Positions 33,180 to 42,173 of a DNA stretch of 56,524 nucleotides are shown here, piece after piece; positions within the stretch are counted from its first letter, which is position 1, and every line of letters begins with the position of its first letter. This DNA is from PALSA-894 sp034669145. GTDB taxonomy: Bacteria > Pseudomonadota > Alphaproteobacteria > Rhizobiales > Xanthobacteraceae. The notes under the pieces were generated by a model. That model had not been told where the DNA came from and ran no database searches. It saw only the letters and a program-made list of their open reading frames with translations. The stretch lies in contig JAXDNY010000274.1 in the NCBI GenBank assembly GCA_034669145.1, positions 1-56,524 on the forward strand, read 5' to 3'. The translations under genes and the position numbers were made by a program.

Positions 33180-33911
33180 ATGACCGATGTTGCCGAGCGC
33201 CTGACCAAGGTCGAGCGCGACCAGAGCCACCCGAACCTGAAACCCCGCGACGCCGCGACCCTGATCGTGGTCGACCGCTCGGGTCCGGCGCCGAAGGTCC
33301 TGCTCGGCCGGCGCCATGCGGGGCTGAAGTTCATGGCCGGCAAGTTCGTGTTCCCCGGCGGCCGCATGGAGCCCGGCGACCGCAAGATGCCGGTCGCAAG
33401 CGACCTCGATGCGAGTGCCGGGTCGCGCCTCATGCGCGGCGTTCAGCGCCCGAGCCTCGACAAGGCGCGCGCGCTCGCCCTCGCGGCGATCCGCGAGACC
33501 TACGAGGAAACCGGCCTGCTGCTCGGCAAGCGCGTCGACACCGTGCCGCCGGTGCCCGAGGGCCCGTGGAAGGCGTTCGCGGACGCGAAGATTCTCCCCG
33601 ATCTCGCCGCGCTGCACTTCATCGTGCGCGCGATCACCCCGCCGCGCCGCCCGCGCCGCTTCGACGCGCGGTTCTTTGCGGTCGACGCGAGCGCCATCGC
33701 CCACCGCGTGGAGGGCAAGGTCGGCCCCGACAGCGAGCTGGTCGAACTGGTGTGGCTGCCGATCTCGGAGGCGAAGAGCCAGGACTTGCCGACCATCACG
33801 CAGGTTGCGCTCGACGAATTGCAGGCCCGCGTCGCCAAGGGTTTCGGCCACGACCTGCCCTCGCCGTTCTACCGCATGCTGCACAAGAAGTTCGTGCGCG
33901 CGGAGTTGTAG
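33180..33911 (+). CDS. NUDIX hydrolase
   Basis: This 243-residue protein hydrolyses nucleoside-diphosphate-linked substrates. It has FVFPGGRMEPGDRK and the Nudix box core LALAAIRETYEETGLLLGKR, with the RExxEExG residues intact. The longer region before it (RHAGLKFMAG) resembles large-type bacterial NUDIX proteins that may act on CoA or dinucleotides, but the substrate cannot be assigned. ATG 33180 follows GGAGATAAAGAGAGAGC. The gene is 9 bases after rnr and probably in the same operon. Confidence 0.9.
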   Translation: MTDVAERLTKVERDQSHPNLKPRDAATLIVVDRSGPAPKVLLGRRHAGLKFMAGKFVFPGGRMEPGDRKMPVASDLDASAGSRLMRGVQRPSLDKARALALAAIRETYEETGLLLGKRVDTVPPVPEGPWKAFADAKILPDLAALHFIVRAITPPRRPRRFDARFFAVDASAIAHRVEGKVGPDSELVELVWLPISEAKSQDLPTITQVALDELQARVAKGFGHDLPSPFYRMLHKKFVRAEL

Positions 33912-33941
33912 CGGCACGCGCCGCCGTCAGGGAGAGGCGCG

Positions 33942-34410
33942 ATGGCGAAGAAGGCGTCCGAGGCAAAGGCCGCGAAGAAGCCCGCCGCGAAATCTACGAA
34001 GCCTCGCACCAAAGCGCCCAAGCTGCTCTCGGGCGACAATCCGCAGATCGCGAAGGCTACGGCGACGCGCCCGTGCAGGCTTACATCGCCGCCATGCCGG
34101 GCTGGAAACGCGACACCAGCCGCCGCCTCGAGCGCTGATCGCGCGCGCAGTGCCGGGCGTGAAGAAGGCCGTGAAATGGAATTCGCCGTTCTATGGCGTC
34201 GAGGACGACGTCTGGTTCTTGAGCTTTCGCTGCTTCGCGAAGTACATCAAGGTCGCGTTATTCCGCGGCGCGCAGCTTCGCCCGCTCCCGCCCGGCGCGT
34301 CGAAGCAGAAGGACGTGCGCTATCTCGACATTTACGAGGACGGGTTTGACGAAGCGCGGTTTACGGCGTGGGTGAAGCAGGCGAGCGAATTGCCGGGCGA
34401 GAGGATGTGA
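33942..34410 (+). pseudogene. DUF1801 protein gene broken by two frameshifts
   Basis: The open frame MAKKASEAKAAKKPAAKSTK...DNPQIAK stops making sense near 34055 and continues one base out of register as GYGDAPVQAYIAAMPGWKRD. It shifts again near 34130 to LIARAVPGVKKAVKWNSPFY...VKQASELPGERM, ending TGA at 34410. Joining the three frames gives a normal DUF1801 protein of about 156 residues. Each break looks like a one-base deletion (GAAG[G]GCTACGG and CTCGA[C/N]GCG). It is either a true pseudogene or two sequencing errors. Confidence 0.8.
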
Positions 34411-34426
34411 GTGGAGCGCCTTGCTG

Positions 34427-35449
34427 TCACTCCAGCAAACTAAGGCCATCATTCTCGGTAACCAGCCCCTGCGAAGGTGAGCCGTTGTTCAGCCCAACCA
34501 AAACCCAGGCGCCGTCAATAAACTGGACCAGAGCGCCTCCGCTGCCGCCCTTCGTTGATTGGCACGTATGCAGCAACTTTCCCTCACGCACGTCCACGAT
34601 GGTGCAAAGTGGCGAGCTGTCGCACATCAGCGTATTTCTGGCGCCTCCCAAAGATGCTTGCTTGGCTGCCGTGTTCCTGTAGTGGATCAGGCTGTTGAAC
34701 CCTTGGAACGCCGTCCGGGCGAACATCGACGGGCGCCTCGCTTGCACCACCATTTCGTTGCTGGGGTTTATGTCGAGGACACGTATATCCCTTCCGTACC
34801 GCTCGTTTGTTGTCCTGTTTGCATTTAGGTCTGACGCCCAATTCTGCCTGACGATGCGGGTTCTGTTATCTATTCTTCGCGCGCAATGTTCTACGGTCGC
34901 TGCACGCCGATCGCGGTTGTCATTTTGGGCGGAAGGGGGAGAAAACATACTCGCCGAACAAAACGCTTCCCTGTCTTCTCCAATAAGAAACCCGGCAACG
35001 CCCCTCGGATACCAAGGGCACCCTTCCCTTCCAAAGCACCTGTCAACATAATCATCGACGACTTTGACGCATCGCTCCGACACCTGCCGGTCCCTAGCGC
35101 CGTCGCAGGTGCTCTTGTATTCGTCCTCGATCTGGCAATTTGTTCTATTCCCGCAGACGAAGTTCACAAGCGTTCGCACCGCGCCGGAACAAGTCTCGTT
35201 CTCGTCTCTGCCGTGCGCGTACGACTGGTCGGCACGAACGCGACGGGCCCATTCGGACCCACCGGAGCTGTTGCCATGGCTGTCTAGCGCGCGATCCGGG
35301 TCAATGACTTGCCGGTCACATCCCAGATTCGTGCAGTTAGGGATAGAGTACCGGCGGAGCTCGGAATTCGGGAACAACGGCGACGTTCCCTGTGCTGACA
35401 CCGAGCACGGACTGAGGACCAACAGGAGAACCGCAAGCTTGCGAACCAT
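34427..35449 (-). CDS. Secreted trypsin-like serine protease, divergent
   Basis: This 340-residue protein starts with a Sec signal peptide (MVRKLAVLLLVLSPCSVSAQ). It is cysteine-rich. HTCQSTKGGSGGALV at about 295-309 has the nucleophile context of trypsin-like S1/V8-type proteases (Ser303). FCSASMFSP (163-171) resembles the C42 strand, and His188 in TVEHC is the best candidate catalytic His. Asp221 or Asp226 could complete the triad, but spacing is unusual and the triad is not certain. Base composition is more AT-rich than the neighbours, suggesting transfer. It is 10 bases downstream of the partner membrane gene. Confidence 0.65.
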   Translation of the reverse strand: MVRKLAVLLLVLSPCSVSAQGTSPLFPNSELRRYSIPNCTNLGCDRQVIDPDRALDSHGNSSGGSEWARRVRADQSYAHGRDENETCSGAVRTLVNFVCGNRTNCQIEDEYKSTCDGARDRQVSERCVKVVDDYVDRCFGREGCPWYPRGVAGFLIGEDREAFCSASMFSPPSAQNDNRDRRAATVEHCARRIDNRTRIVRQNWASDLNANRTTNERYGRDIRVLDINPSNEMVVQARRPSMFARTAFQGFNSLIHYRNTAAKQASLGGARNTLMCDSSPLCTIVDVREGKLLHTCQSTKGGSGGALVQFIDGAWVLVGLNNGSPSQGLVTENDGLSLLE

Positions 35450-35459
35450 CGCCGCCTCC

Positions 35460-36329
35460 CTAGTTTAAGCTTTCCAAAGTCCCCACCGACTTGGATGGCT
35501 TGGTGGACACCGGTTGCTTCCAAATAGCTTCGTACGCTCTGGCATGCCCCCGAATGGTAACGAGCGTGTTCAAGAGCGGCGACTTCTCGCAGGTCTGTAT
35601 CTTTTCGCCGACGTCTCTTGCCAGTTGCGGAGCCGGCGTTGCCCCCGGGGCGGAAAATGGACTTCGAATCTCACCCTGATCTCTGCCTAAAGCCACGAGA
35701 GCTAAAATGGCTGACTCAAATTGCGCCTTTGCGGCAGATTTTCGGTCAGCGTCCCTCTCTTGCAATTCTGCCTTTATGTAGCGGAATTGTTTTTGGATGT
35801 AGTCGGAGGCGGAGCGTGCTCGGTCACTAACAGTCAATTGTTTCGACAACTCGCCATACACCCTCTCGATATCGCTACTCACAAGCACCGGATCTTCCGT
35901 CAAGAGAGCACAGGTGCCCCCCTTCGACAGCCCCGCGGTAAGCGAAGCAGAGAAGTCATTGACCGACATACCGAGCTTTTGGGCATGCCCATGAATCTCG
36001 GCGAGGGCTACATTCTGCTCAAACGAAAGATTTTTTTTCCAAGCATAGAACGCCTCGCCTTTGTAGCGATAGCAAGAGGTGGGGATGTAGGAAATCCAGA
36101 AGGAAGCGAGAAAGAGTATTCCGATTAGGCCGATCGCATGCGTGGCGGTTGCTTCTTTGCGAAGCGTGTCGCGTTTTATGTAGTAGAGACCTGCTGATCC
36201 GGAAACAAATGTCAGAACAAGCTGAATTAGCGTATTGCTGACGGACGTATTGCTAAGGCCAGCGACCGCGCCAATCGTTGCGCCTGCGGCCATCATCATC
36301 AGAACATACGATGGAGAAATCCCATTCAT
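35460..36329 (-). CDS. Membrane protein of unknown function, partner of the protease gene
   Basis: This 289-residue protein starts at ATG 36329 (MNGISPSYVL). Three hydrophobic helices occupy about residues 5-25, 31-50 and 60-80, followed by a long soluble domain of about 200 residues. That domain contains NVALAEIHGHAQKLGMSVND and a charged helix SASDYIQKQFRYIKAELQER. No family recognised. It is AT-rich like the next gene and probably transcribed with it. An in-frame extension upstream to 36569 lacks coding character. Confidence 0.6.
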   Translation of the reverse strand: MNGISPSYVLMMMAAGATIGAVAGLSNTSVSNTLIQLVLTFVSGSAGLYYIKRDTLRKEATATHAIGLIGILFLASFWISYIPTSCYRYKGEAFYAWKKNLSFEQNVALAEIHGHAQKLGMSVNDFSASLTAGLSKGGTCALLTEDPVLVSSDIERVYGELSKQLTVSDRARSASDYIQKQFRYIKAELQERDADRKSAAKAQFESAILALVALGRDQGEIRSPFSAPGATPAPQLARDVGEKIQTCEKSPLLNTLVTIRGHARAYEAIWKQPVSTKPSKSVGTLESLN

Positions 36330-36733
36330 CGCTGTCCTCGTATGCCGCCGACCGTCGGAGGGTTGCAAGGAAAATCGTAGCACGAGATAGTCGTCAATAG
36401 AAAAACATTCTGAGCGCAATGGAAGGTTGCCTATTAGAGCGTCCAATGCGCCGCGCAGCCAAGCACCGACCCGGTTTTCGCACCGCTCAAGCCGGGGTCT
36501 GTGTCTGCGGCCCCCGCCGGTAAGACGGTCCTTGCGCCAGCCTTGATTGTCCCAGCGCCTTGCGAACAAGCGTGGCTCGCCTTGAGCGCCGCGAAGCCAC
36601 GGCCGCCGAGGGCCGTATGGACGGACACTCCCGCGCGCCAGGCGACGGCGCTACGACCAGCACCAACCCCGTTTTTCTTGACTTTCCGGTCCCCGCCGCT
36701 AGGGTCCGCCCAAATTCTTCAGGAGAAGTTCAC
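36330..36733. other. Gap between the AT-rich pair and rpmG
   Basis: About 400 bases without a supported gene; only GC-driven shadow frames occur. The rightmost part holds the rpmG promoter and Shine-Dalgarno (AGGAGAAG at 36721-36728). I see nothing else clearly functional here. Confidence 0.5.
36678..36705 (+). promoter_or_regulatory. Probable rpmG promoter
   Basis: TTGACT (36678-36683) and TAGGGT (36700-36705), spaced 16 bases, lie about 30 bases before the rpmG start codon. Match to the vegetative consensus is good at -35 and moderate at -10. Confidence 0.5.
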
Positions 36734-36901
36734 ATGGCCAAAGCCACCACGATCAAGGTGAAGCTCGTGTCGAGCGCCGACACCGGTTTCTATTACGTCA
36801 CCCGCAAGAACTCGCGCACCATGACCGACAAGCTGGTGATGAAGAAGTACGATCCGGTCGCCAAGAAGCACGTCGAGTTCCGCGAAGCGAAAATCAAGTA
36901 G
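36734..36901 (+). CDS. rpmG: 50S ribosomal protein L33
   Basis: This 55-residue ribosomal protein (MAKATTIKVKLVSSADTGFY...YVTRKNSRTMTDKLVMKKYD) has all bL33 hallmarks, including KKNSRT-like and KYDPVAKKHVEF segments. It lacks the zinc-binding cysteines, so it is the C-minus form. The start ATG 36734 has AGGAGAAG upstream. A GC-rich inverted repeat, AGGGCG/CGCCCT, at 36926-36947 could end transcription. Confidence 0.97.
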   Translation: MAKATTIKVKLVSSADTGFYYVTRKNSRTMTDKLVMKKYDPVAKKHVEFREAKIK

Positions 36902-36999
36902 ACCGGTTCATCACGCGTTTTTGTGAGGGCGTCCGCGAGGGCGCCCTTTGCGTTTCGGGCCACTTCGGCCTTGAATATGGGGCATTCGGAGCACCCGCC

Positions 37000-37431
37000 A
37001 TGCGCCTGCTTCGCCTCATCCCGCTGCTCGTGCTGTTCTTCGCGCTGCCGGCCTTCGCGGATGGGCCGCATCGGCTCGCGCTCCAGATCAGCGACAACGA
37101 CGCCGACAAGATGAATGCCGTGTTGAACGTCGCCGCCAACGTGTCGAAATACTATTCCGACAAGGGCGAAGAGGTCGAAATCCAGGTCGTGGCGTTCAAT
37201 GCCGGCCTGCACATGCTGCGCACCGACACCTCGCCGGTCCAGCCGCGCATCGCCTCGTTCGCCAAGGGCATGCCGAATGTCAGATTCAAGGCCTGCCAGA
37301 ACACCATCGATTCAATGGCCAAGCGCGAGGGCAAGGCGATCCCGATCGTGGAAAACGCCGAGCACGTCACCGCGGGCGTCGTGACCCTGATCGAGCTGGG
37401 CGAGAAAGGCTGGACCATCGTCCGGCCTTGA
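37000..37431 (+). CDS. Exported DsrE-family protein
   Basis: This 143-residue protein has a Sec signal peptide (MRLLRLIPLLVLFFALPAFA) and a mature DsrE/DsrF-like alpha/beta domain. The domain starts GPHRLALQISDNDADKMNAV and contains VQVVAFNAGLHMLR and FKACQNTIDSMAKREGK. One cysteine sits at the conserved position (KACQNT), as in sulfur-carrier relatives. It is periplasmic; the pathway is unknown. Confidence 0.85.
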   Translation: MRLLRLIPLLVLFFALPAFADGPHRLALQISDNDADKMNAVLNVAANVSKYYSDKGEEVEIQVVAFNAGLHMLRTDTSPVQPRIASFAKGMPNVRFKACQNTIDSMAKREGKAIPIVENAEHVTAGVVTLIELGEKGWTIVRP

Positions 37432-37724
37432 GAAGAAGGTGGCCGGCCGGGAGCGGTGTCATTGAGGAGGCCACTCACACCGTCCCGAACCGGCCGAACC
37501 CCACGGGTGTCAGGAGATGCGGCGGACCTGAGCATTCCGTAGGGTTATCAAACTGATAGGAAACGAATTTCACGCGGACCATGAGCCCGCTCTGTGCCGC
37601 TTCGGCGCCTGCGCGCCCTGCATTCAAGGCTAGATGAACCGGAGCGGAAAGCAACGCTCCGGGGCTCCCGAGCGTGGAGAGATTCGCTGACAGTGTAAAG
37701 CGTTAGGGTTTACCGGGAACCGGC
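37432..37724. other. Gap between DsrE-like gene and pleD
   Basis: There is no supported gene. A hairpin, CCGGAGCG...CGCTCCGG, at 37639-37662 could be a factor-independent stop for the convergent genes, but no T-run follows on either strand. Confidence 0.4.
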
Positions 37725-39098
37725 TTACGCAGCGTCCGCCACGACCCGGTTGCGGCCATCGCGCTTGGCGCGATAGAGCGCCTGATCGGCGCGCTTGAGG
37801 ATGGTGGCGCCGGTGTCGCCGGTGCCGGCCAGCGCCGCAAGGCCGATCGAGAGTGTCACGTCGATGGCCTTCGTGCCCTGCTCGATCGCGAACGGCTCGC
37901 CCGCGATGCGGCGGCGGATGCGTTCCGCCACCAAAGCGGCGACCGCCATGTCGGTCTCCGGCATCACGATGACGAATTCCTCGCCGCCGTAGCGGCACGC
38001 GAGATCAATGCCGCGGATCGACTTCTTCACGCGCACGGCGAACTCGCGCAGCACATCGTCGCCGGCATCGTGGCCGTACGTGTCGTTGATCGACTTGAAA
38101 TAGTCGATGTCGAGCACCAGCAGGGTCAGCGGCTTGCCGCGCCCCGCCGCCTGCTCGACCAGCGTTGCCAGGTGGCTTTCCATGTAGCGGCGATTGTAGA
38201 GGCCGGTAAGCCCGTCGGTGATCGCCATTTCCATCGACTGCTGCACGTTGTCGCGCAGCCGCGCCGTGTAGCGCCGCCGGCGGATCTGCGTGCGCACGCG
38301 CGCCAGCAATTCGTTCTTGTCGATCGGCCGCACCAGATAATCGTTCACGCCGATCTCGAGCCCGCGCAACAGCCGCGCGTTATCCTCGGCTTCCGCGATC
38401 ATCAGGATCGGCACGCCGCGCGTGCGGTCGAGCGAGCGCACCTGGCTGCACAGCCGCAGCCCGTCGAAGTTTTGCAGGCCCAATGAGACAATCAGGCACT
38501 CGTAGCCCGTCTCCGCCGCATGGAACAGCGCTTCCTGCGGGTTCGGCTCGACGTCAACCGTATGCTCGGTGGTGAGGATCGCGGCGACCCGCTCGTAGGA
38601 GGATTTCCGGTCATCGACCAGCAGCACGCGTCCGCCGCGCCCGGTCTCGCTCAGCGCCGCCATTTCGGGATCGTTGATGCCGATCTCGCGCGAGGTGACG
38701 GCGCGCATGCGCAATTCGTCGGCCGCCATCTTGAGCCGCACCAGCGAGCGCACGCGCGCCAGCAGTGCGATGTCGGACACCGGCTTGGTGAGGAAATCGT
38801 CGGCGCCGGCCTCGAGCCCGCGCACGCGGTCGGACGGCTGGTCGAGCGCCGTGACCATCACCACGGGAATGTGATGTGTCAGCGGGTTCGCCTTCAGCCG
38901 GCGGCACACTTCAAAGCCGTCCATCTCCGGCATCATCACGTCGAGCAGCACGATGTCGCATTGCGCGCGTTCGCAGAGCGCGAGCGCCTCGGCGCCGGAG
39001 TTGGCAGTCGAGACGTCGAAATACTCGGCGGTGAGCCGCGCTTCGAGCAGCTTCACATTCGCCGGAATGTCGTCGACGACGAGGATGCGCGCAGTCAT
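37725..39098 (-). CDS. pleD: Response regulator with diguanylate cyclase output
   Basis: PleD makes cyclic di-GMP to control cell-pole development. The 457-residue protein has REC1 with DIVLLDVMMPEMDGFEVCRR (phospho-acceptor Asp), a degenerate REC2 adaptor lacking that Asp (ECLIVSLGLQNFDG), and a GGDEF domain. The active site is YGGEEFVIVMPETD, and RGID five residues upstream is the inhibitory I-site (RxxD). Its start overlaps divK by 4 bases (39095-39098), the standard alphaproteobacterial divK-pleD operon. Confidence 0.96.
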   Translation of the reverse strand: MTARILVVDDIPANVKLLEARLTAEYFDVSTANSGAEALALCERAQCDIVLLDVMMPEMDGFEVCRRLKANPLTHHIPVVMVTALDQPSDRVRGLEAGADDFLTKPVSDIALLARVRSLVRLKMAADELRMRAVTSREIGINDPEMAALSETGRGGRVLLVDDRKSSYERVAAILTTEHTVDVEPNPQEALFHAAETGYECLIVSLGLQNFDGLRLCSQVRSLDRTRGVPILMIAEAEDNARLLRGLEIGVNDYLVRPIDKNELLARVRTQIRRRRYTARLRDNVQQSMEMAITDGLTGLYNRRYMESHLATLVEQAAGRGKPLTLLVLDIDYFKSINDTYGHDAGDDVLREFAVRVKKSIRGIDLACRYGGEEFVIVMPETDMAVAALVAERIRRRIAGEPFAIEQGTKAIDVTLSIGLAALAGTGDTGATILKRADQALYRAKRDGRNRVVADAA

Positions 39099-39475
39099 CG
39101 GCGCTCCTCCGTTCCGAGGAAATGCCGCACCGTCTCGATGAATTTCCCAACCGAGATCGGCTTCGACAGATAGGCTTCGCAGCCGCCCTCGCGGATGCGC
39201 TCCTCATCCCCCTTCATGGCGAATGCGGTCACCGCCACCACGGGGATCGACTTGAGTTCGGGATCGTCCTTCAGCCACTTGGTGACTTCGAGGCCGGAGA
39301 CTTCGGGCAACTGGATATCCATGATGATCAAATCTGGGCGATGCTTGCGGGCGAGATCGAGCGCCTCGATCCCGTTGCGGGTTCCGACGGTGTGGTAGCC
39401 GTGCGCCTCCAACAGGTCGTGGAAGAGCTTCATGTTGAGCTCGTTGTCCTCCACGATCAGGACGGTCTTGGCCAT
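39095..39475 (-). CDS. divK: Single-domain response regulator DivK
   Basis: This 126-residue REC-only protein controls cell-cycle kinases with PleC/DivJ in Caulobacter-like bacteria. TVLIVEDNELNMKLFHDLLE begins the fold. LIIMDIQLPEVSGLEV carries the phospho-Asp, and AVTAFAMKGDEERIR and YLSKPISVGKF provide the Thr and Lys switch residues. It is first in the divK-pleD operon. No clear CtrA box (TTAA-N7-TTAA) is seen in the 130 bases upstream. Confidence 0.95.
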   Translation of the reverse strand: MAKTVLIVEDNELNMKLFHDLLEAHGYHTVGTRNGIEALDLARKHRPDLIIMDIQLPEVSGLEVTKWLKDDPELKSIPVVAVTAFAMKGDEERIREGGCEAYLSKPISVGKFIETVRHFLGTEERR

Positions 39476-39607
39476 TTCGGCCCTCCGGCTACCCCATCTG
39501 GCGATTCTCCGGCGTAAAAGCCGAAGACCCGCCTCGCCCCCGGCGCGCGAATGGGCAGAATCTTAGTAAAACCCTACGGGCGATACGTTACGGAAAGGCA
39601 AACAGCG

Positions 39608-39907
39608 ATGACGAAAGGTGGCCGTATCACCCGCAAAATCGCTGAAAACCTCGCGATTCAGGCGCTCTCCTTCATGGCCGGGGACCCCGAGCGTCTGGGC
39701 CAGTTTCTCGCCACCACAGGTATCGGGCCGGAGATGATTCGGCATGCCGCGGCCGATCCTGCCTTCCTGGCCGGAGTCCTCGACCATGTGGCGGGCGACG
39801 AGGCACTCTTGCTCGCCGTCGCGGAGCATGCCGGTGTGACGCCACAGGACGTGGAGCACGCCCAGGCGGTGCTGAGCGGACGGCCGTGGCAGCGGGAGGT
39901 ACCCTGA
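39608..39907 (+). CDS. DUF3572 family protein
   Basis: This 99-residue helical protein starts at ATG 39608 (MTKGGRITRKIAENLAIQAL). It shows the DUF3572 pattern FMAGDPERLGQFLATTGIGP and MIRHAAADPAFLAGVLDHV...DEALLLAVAEHAGV. Genes of this family often precede dinB in alphaproteobacteria, as here (4 bases before it). Function unknown. The upstream in-frame extension to 39551 is not supported. Confidence 0.85.
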   Translation: MTKGGRITRKIAENLAIQALSFMAGDPERLGQFLATTGIGPEMIRHAAADPAFLAGVLDHVAGDEALLLAVAEHAGVTPQDVEHAQAVLSGRPWQREVP

Positions 39908-39911
39908 TCCG

Positions 39912-41210
39912 ATGGCGGGCTTTTGCCGCGACTGTCTTGCCGATGCCGCCGATGCCGCCGATGCCGACCGGCGCTGCGTTGCGTGCGGCTCCCCGCGCGT
40001 AATCCGGCATGGGCAACTGAATGCGCTGTCGATCGCGCATGTGGATTGCGACGCGTTCTACGCCACCATCGAAAAACGGGACAATCCGACACTTGCCGAC
40101 AAGCCGCTGATCATCGGCGGCGGCAAGCGCGGCGTGGTCTCGACCGCGTGCTACATCGCGCGCACGTACGGCATCCATTCGGCGATGCCGATGTTCAAGG
40201 CGCGCAAGCTCTGCCCGCACGCGACGATCATTTCGCCCGACATGCAGAAGTATGTTCGCGTCGGCCGCGAGGTGCGGCGGCTGATGTTCGAACTCACCCC
40301 GCAGGTCGAGCCGCTCTCGATCGACGAAGCGTTCATGGACCTGACCGGTACGGAGCGGCTGCACGGCATGAGCCCGGCACGTTCGCTTGCGCGCTTTTCC
40401 CGGCGCGTCGAAGCCGACATCGGCATCACGGTGTCGATCGGGCTGTCGGCCAATAAATTCCTGGCGAAGATCGCCTCCGACCTCGACAAGCCGCGCGGCT
40501 TTGCGGTGCTTAGCCGCGACCAGGCGGTGAGCTTCCTCTCCCCCCGGCCGGTCGGCTTCATCTGGGGCGTCGGCAAGGTTGCGCAGGCCCGGCTGCAACG
40601 CGACGGATACAACACCATCGCGGACCTCCAACGCGCGGACGAGACCGACCTGATGCGCCGCTATGGCGTCGAGGGACGCCGGCTGTGGCGGCTGTCGTGC
40701 GGCATCGACGATCGCAGCGTCAATCCGGAACGCGAGACCAAGAGCGTGTCGGCAGAAACGACGTTCGGCGAAGACATCGCGTCGTTCAAGCCGCTGGAGA
40801 AGATCCTCTGGTCGCTGTGCGAACGCGTGTCGCGGCGTCTCAAGGCAAGCGGCATCGCGGGCTCGACCGTGACGCTCAAGCTCAAGACCGCGGATTTTCG
40901 CATCAGAACCCGCGCCCGCTCGCTCGGCGAGCCGACGCAGCTTGCGGCGCGCATCTTTGAGGCCGGGCGCGACCTGCTCGCCCGCGAGATCGACGGCACG
41001 AAATTCCGCCTGCTCGGCATCGGCACCACGAATCTGATCGAAGGCGACAAGGCCGACGCCGCCGACCTCATCGATCACAAGGGCGAGCGCGCCGCCAAGG
41101 CCGAGCACGCGGTGGATAAAGTGCGCGAAAAATTCGGACGCGGCGCGGTCGTCAAGGGACTGGTGTTCGACGGCGCGAAGGCGGAGAGTGACGATGACGA
41201 CGAGGACTAG
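39912..41210 (+). CDS. dinB: Translesion DNA polymerase IV, N-terminally extended
   Basis: This 432-residue Y-family polymerase has the catalytic acids in AHVDCDAFYATIEKRDN and SIDEAFMDLTGT, and LSANKFLAKIASDLDKPRGF. The little-finger domain includes VSAETTFGEDI. The N-terminal segment CRDCLADAADAADADRRCVACGS is a paired CxxC zinc-finger-like extension seen in alphaproteobacterial DinBs. The DAADAADAD stretch is encoded by a 9-base tandem repeat (GCCGATGCC, three copies, 39939-39965). The acidic tail is DDDDED. It is translationally close to DUF3572. Confidence 0.95.
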   Translation: MAGFCRDCLADAADAADADRRCVACGSPRVIRHGQLNALSIAHVDCDAFYATIEKRDNPTLADKPLIIGGGKRGVVSTACYIARTYGIHSAMPMFKARKLCPHATIISPDMQKYVRVGREVRRLMFELTPQVEPLSIDEAFMDLTGTERLHGMSPARSLARFSRRVEADIGITVSIGLSANKFLAKIASDLDKPRGFAVLSRDQAVSFLSPRPVGFIWGVGKVAQARLQRDGYNTIADLQRADETDLMRRYGVEGRRLWRLSCGIDDRSVNPERETKSVSAETTFGEDIASFKPLEKILWSLCERVSRRLKASGIAGSTVTLKLKTADFRIRTRARSLGEPTQLAARIFEAGRDLLAREIDGTKFRLLGIGTTNLIEGDKADAADLIDHKGERAAKAEHAVDKVREKFGRGAVVKGLVFDGAKAESDDDDED

Positions 41211-42173
41211 ATGATCGATCGCAGAACTTTTCTCGCCGGATCCGCCGCGCTGCCCTTGACGCGCGAGGCGCGCGCGCAATCCGGCCCGCTGACCAAGATC
41301 GTCTTTCCATTTGCGGCGGGCGGCAGCGGGGACCTGACTTGCCGCGTCCTTGCCGAACACCTCGCTCCGATGCTCGGCCGTCATATTATCGTCGAGAACC
41401 GCACCGGCGGCGACGGGCTGATCGGTATCAAGTCAGTCATGAATGCGGCGCCGGACGGCGCAACAATTCTCGTGACCACCGGCCCAACGATGTATTTGCT
41501 GCCGATGGTCGAGACAAAGCCGAGCTTCGATCAGGCAAAGGACTTCACACCGGTATCCCTGCTCAGCCGCTTCGAGTTCGCGGTCATCACCGGCCCCGCG
41601 ACCAACGCACGCAACTTCGCCGAGCTCACCGCATGGCTGAGGGCCAACACCGGGAAGGCCGCTTACGGCATCCCGAGCAACGGGACCATTCCGCATTTCG
41701 CCGGGACCCGGATAGAGGCCGCGCTCAACCTGCCGATGACGCGTGTTCCCTATCGCGGCAGCCCGGCAGTGGTGAAGGATGTCATTGGTGGGCACCTGCC
41801 GTTCGCGGTCAATACGCTTTCGGATGCCATTCCCTCGCACCAGGCGGGCTCGATTCGCATTCTGGCTGTCAGCAGCGCCGAGCGATCGCCATTCCTGCCT
41901 GACGTACCAACCTTGAAGGAAAGCGGCATCGACCTCGTCGCGGACGCCTGGTACGGCATGTGGTTGCCGGCCGGCTCATCGCCGGCCTTTGCGCGGCAGC
42001 TCAGCACAGCGGTCGGCGCGGTGCTCACCAAGCCGGATGTGCGCGAGAAGCTGCTCGCGATCGGCCTGATTCCTGTCGGAACGACTCCCGAACAACTGAC
42101 ACAGGAGTTAGCCGCCAACACGGCGTTCTGGCAGCCGATCGTGCACGCGACGGGGTACAAGATCACAAATTAG
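41211..42173 (+). CDS. Bug-type tripartite tricarboxylate receptor
   Basis: This 320-residue periplasmic solute-binding protein has a Tat-like leader (MIDRRTFLAGSAALPLTREA). Typical sequences are KIVFPFAAGGSGDLTCRVLA, VENRTGGDGLIG, GATILVTTGPTMYLLP and SAERSPFLPDVPTLKESG. Ligands of Bug proteins are usually carboxylates, but this one is not assigned. It starts right after the dinB stop codon. No tctA/tctB permease genes are nearby. Its 3' end overlaps the convergent sulfatase by 11 bases. Confidence 0.88.
   Translation: MIDRRTFLAGSAALPLTREARAQSGPLTKIVFPFAAGGSGDLTCRVLAEHLAPMLGRHIIVENRTGGDGLIGIKSVMNAAPDGATILVTTGPTMYLLPMVETKPSFDQAKDFTPVSLLSRFEFAVITGPATNARNFAELTAWLRANTGKAAYGIPSNGTIPHFAGTRIEAALNLPMTRVPYRGSPAVVKDVIGGHLPFAVNTLSDAIPSHQAGSIRILAVSSAERSPFLPDVPTLKESGIDLVADAWYGMWLPAGSSPAFARQLSTAVGAVLTKPDVREKLLAIGLIPVGTTPEQLTQELAANTAFWQPIVHATGYKITN

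Noticed and set aside
30879..33917. Long minus-strand open frame opposite rnr and the NUDIX gene
   Set aside because: Same codon-position shadow effect; no family signature and no start context.
39939..39965. Three-copy 9-base tandem repeat in dinB
   Set aside because: It keeps the reading frame and encodes a flexible DAADAADAD linker; too short to call phase variation.
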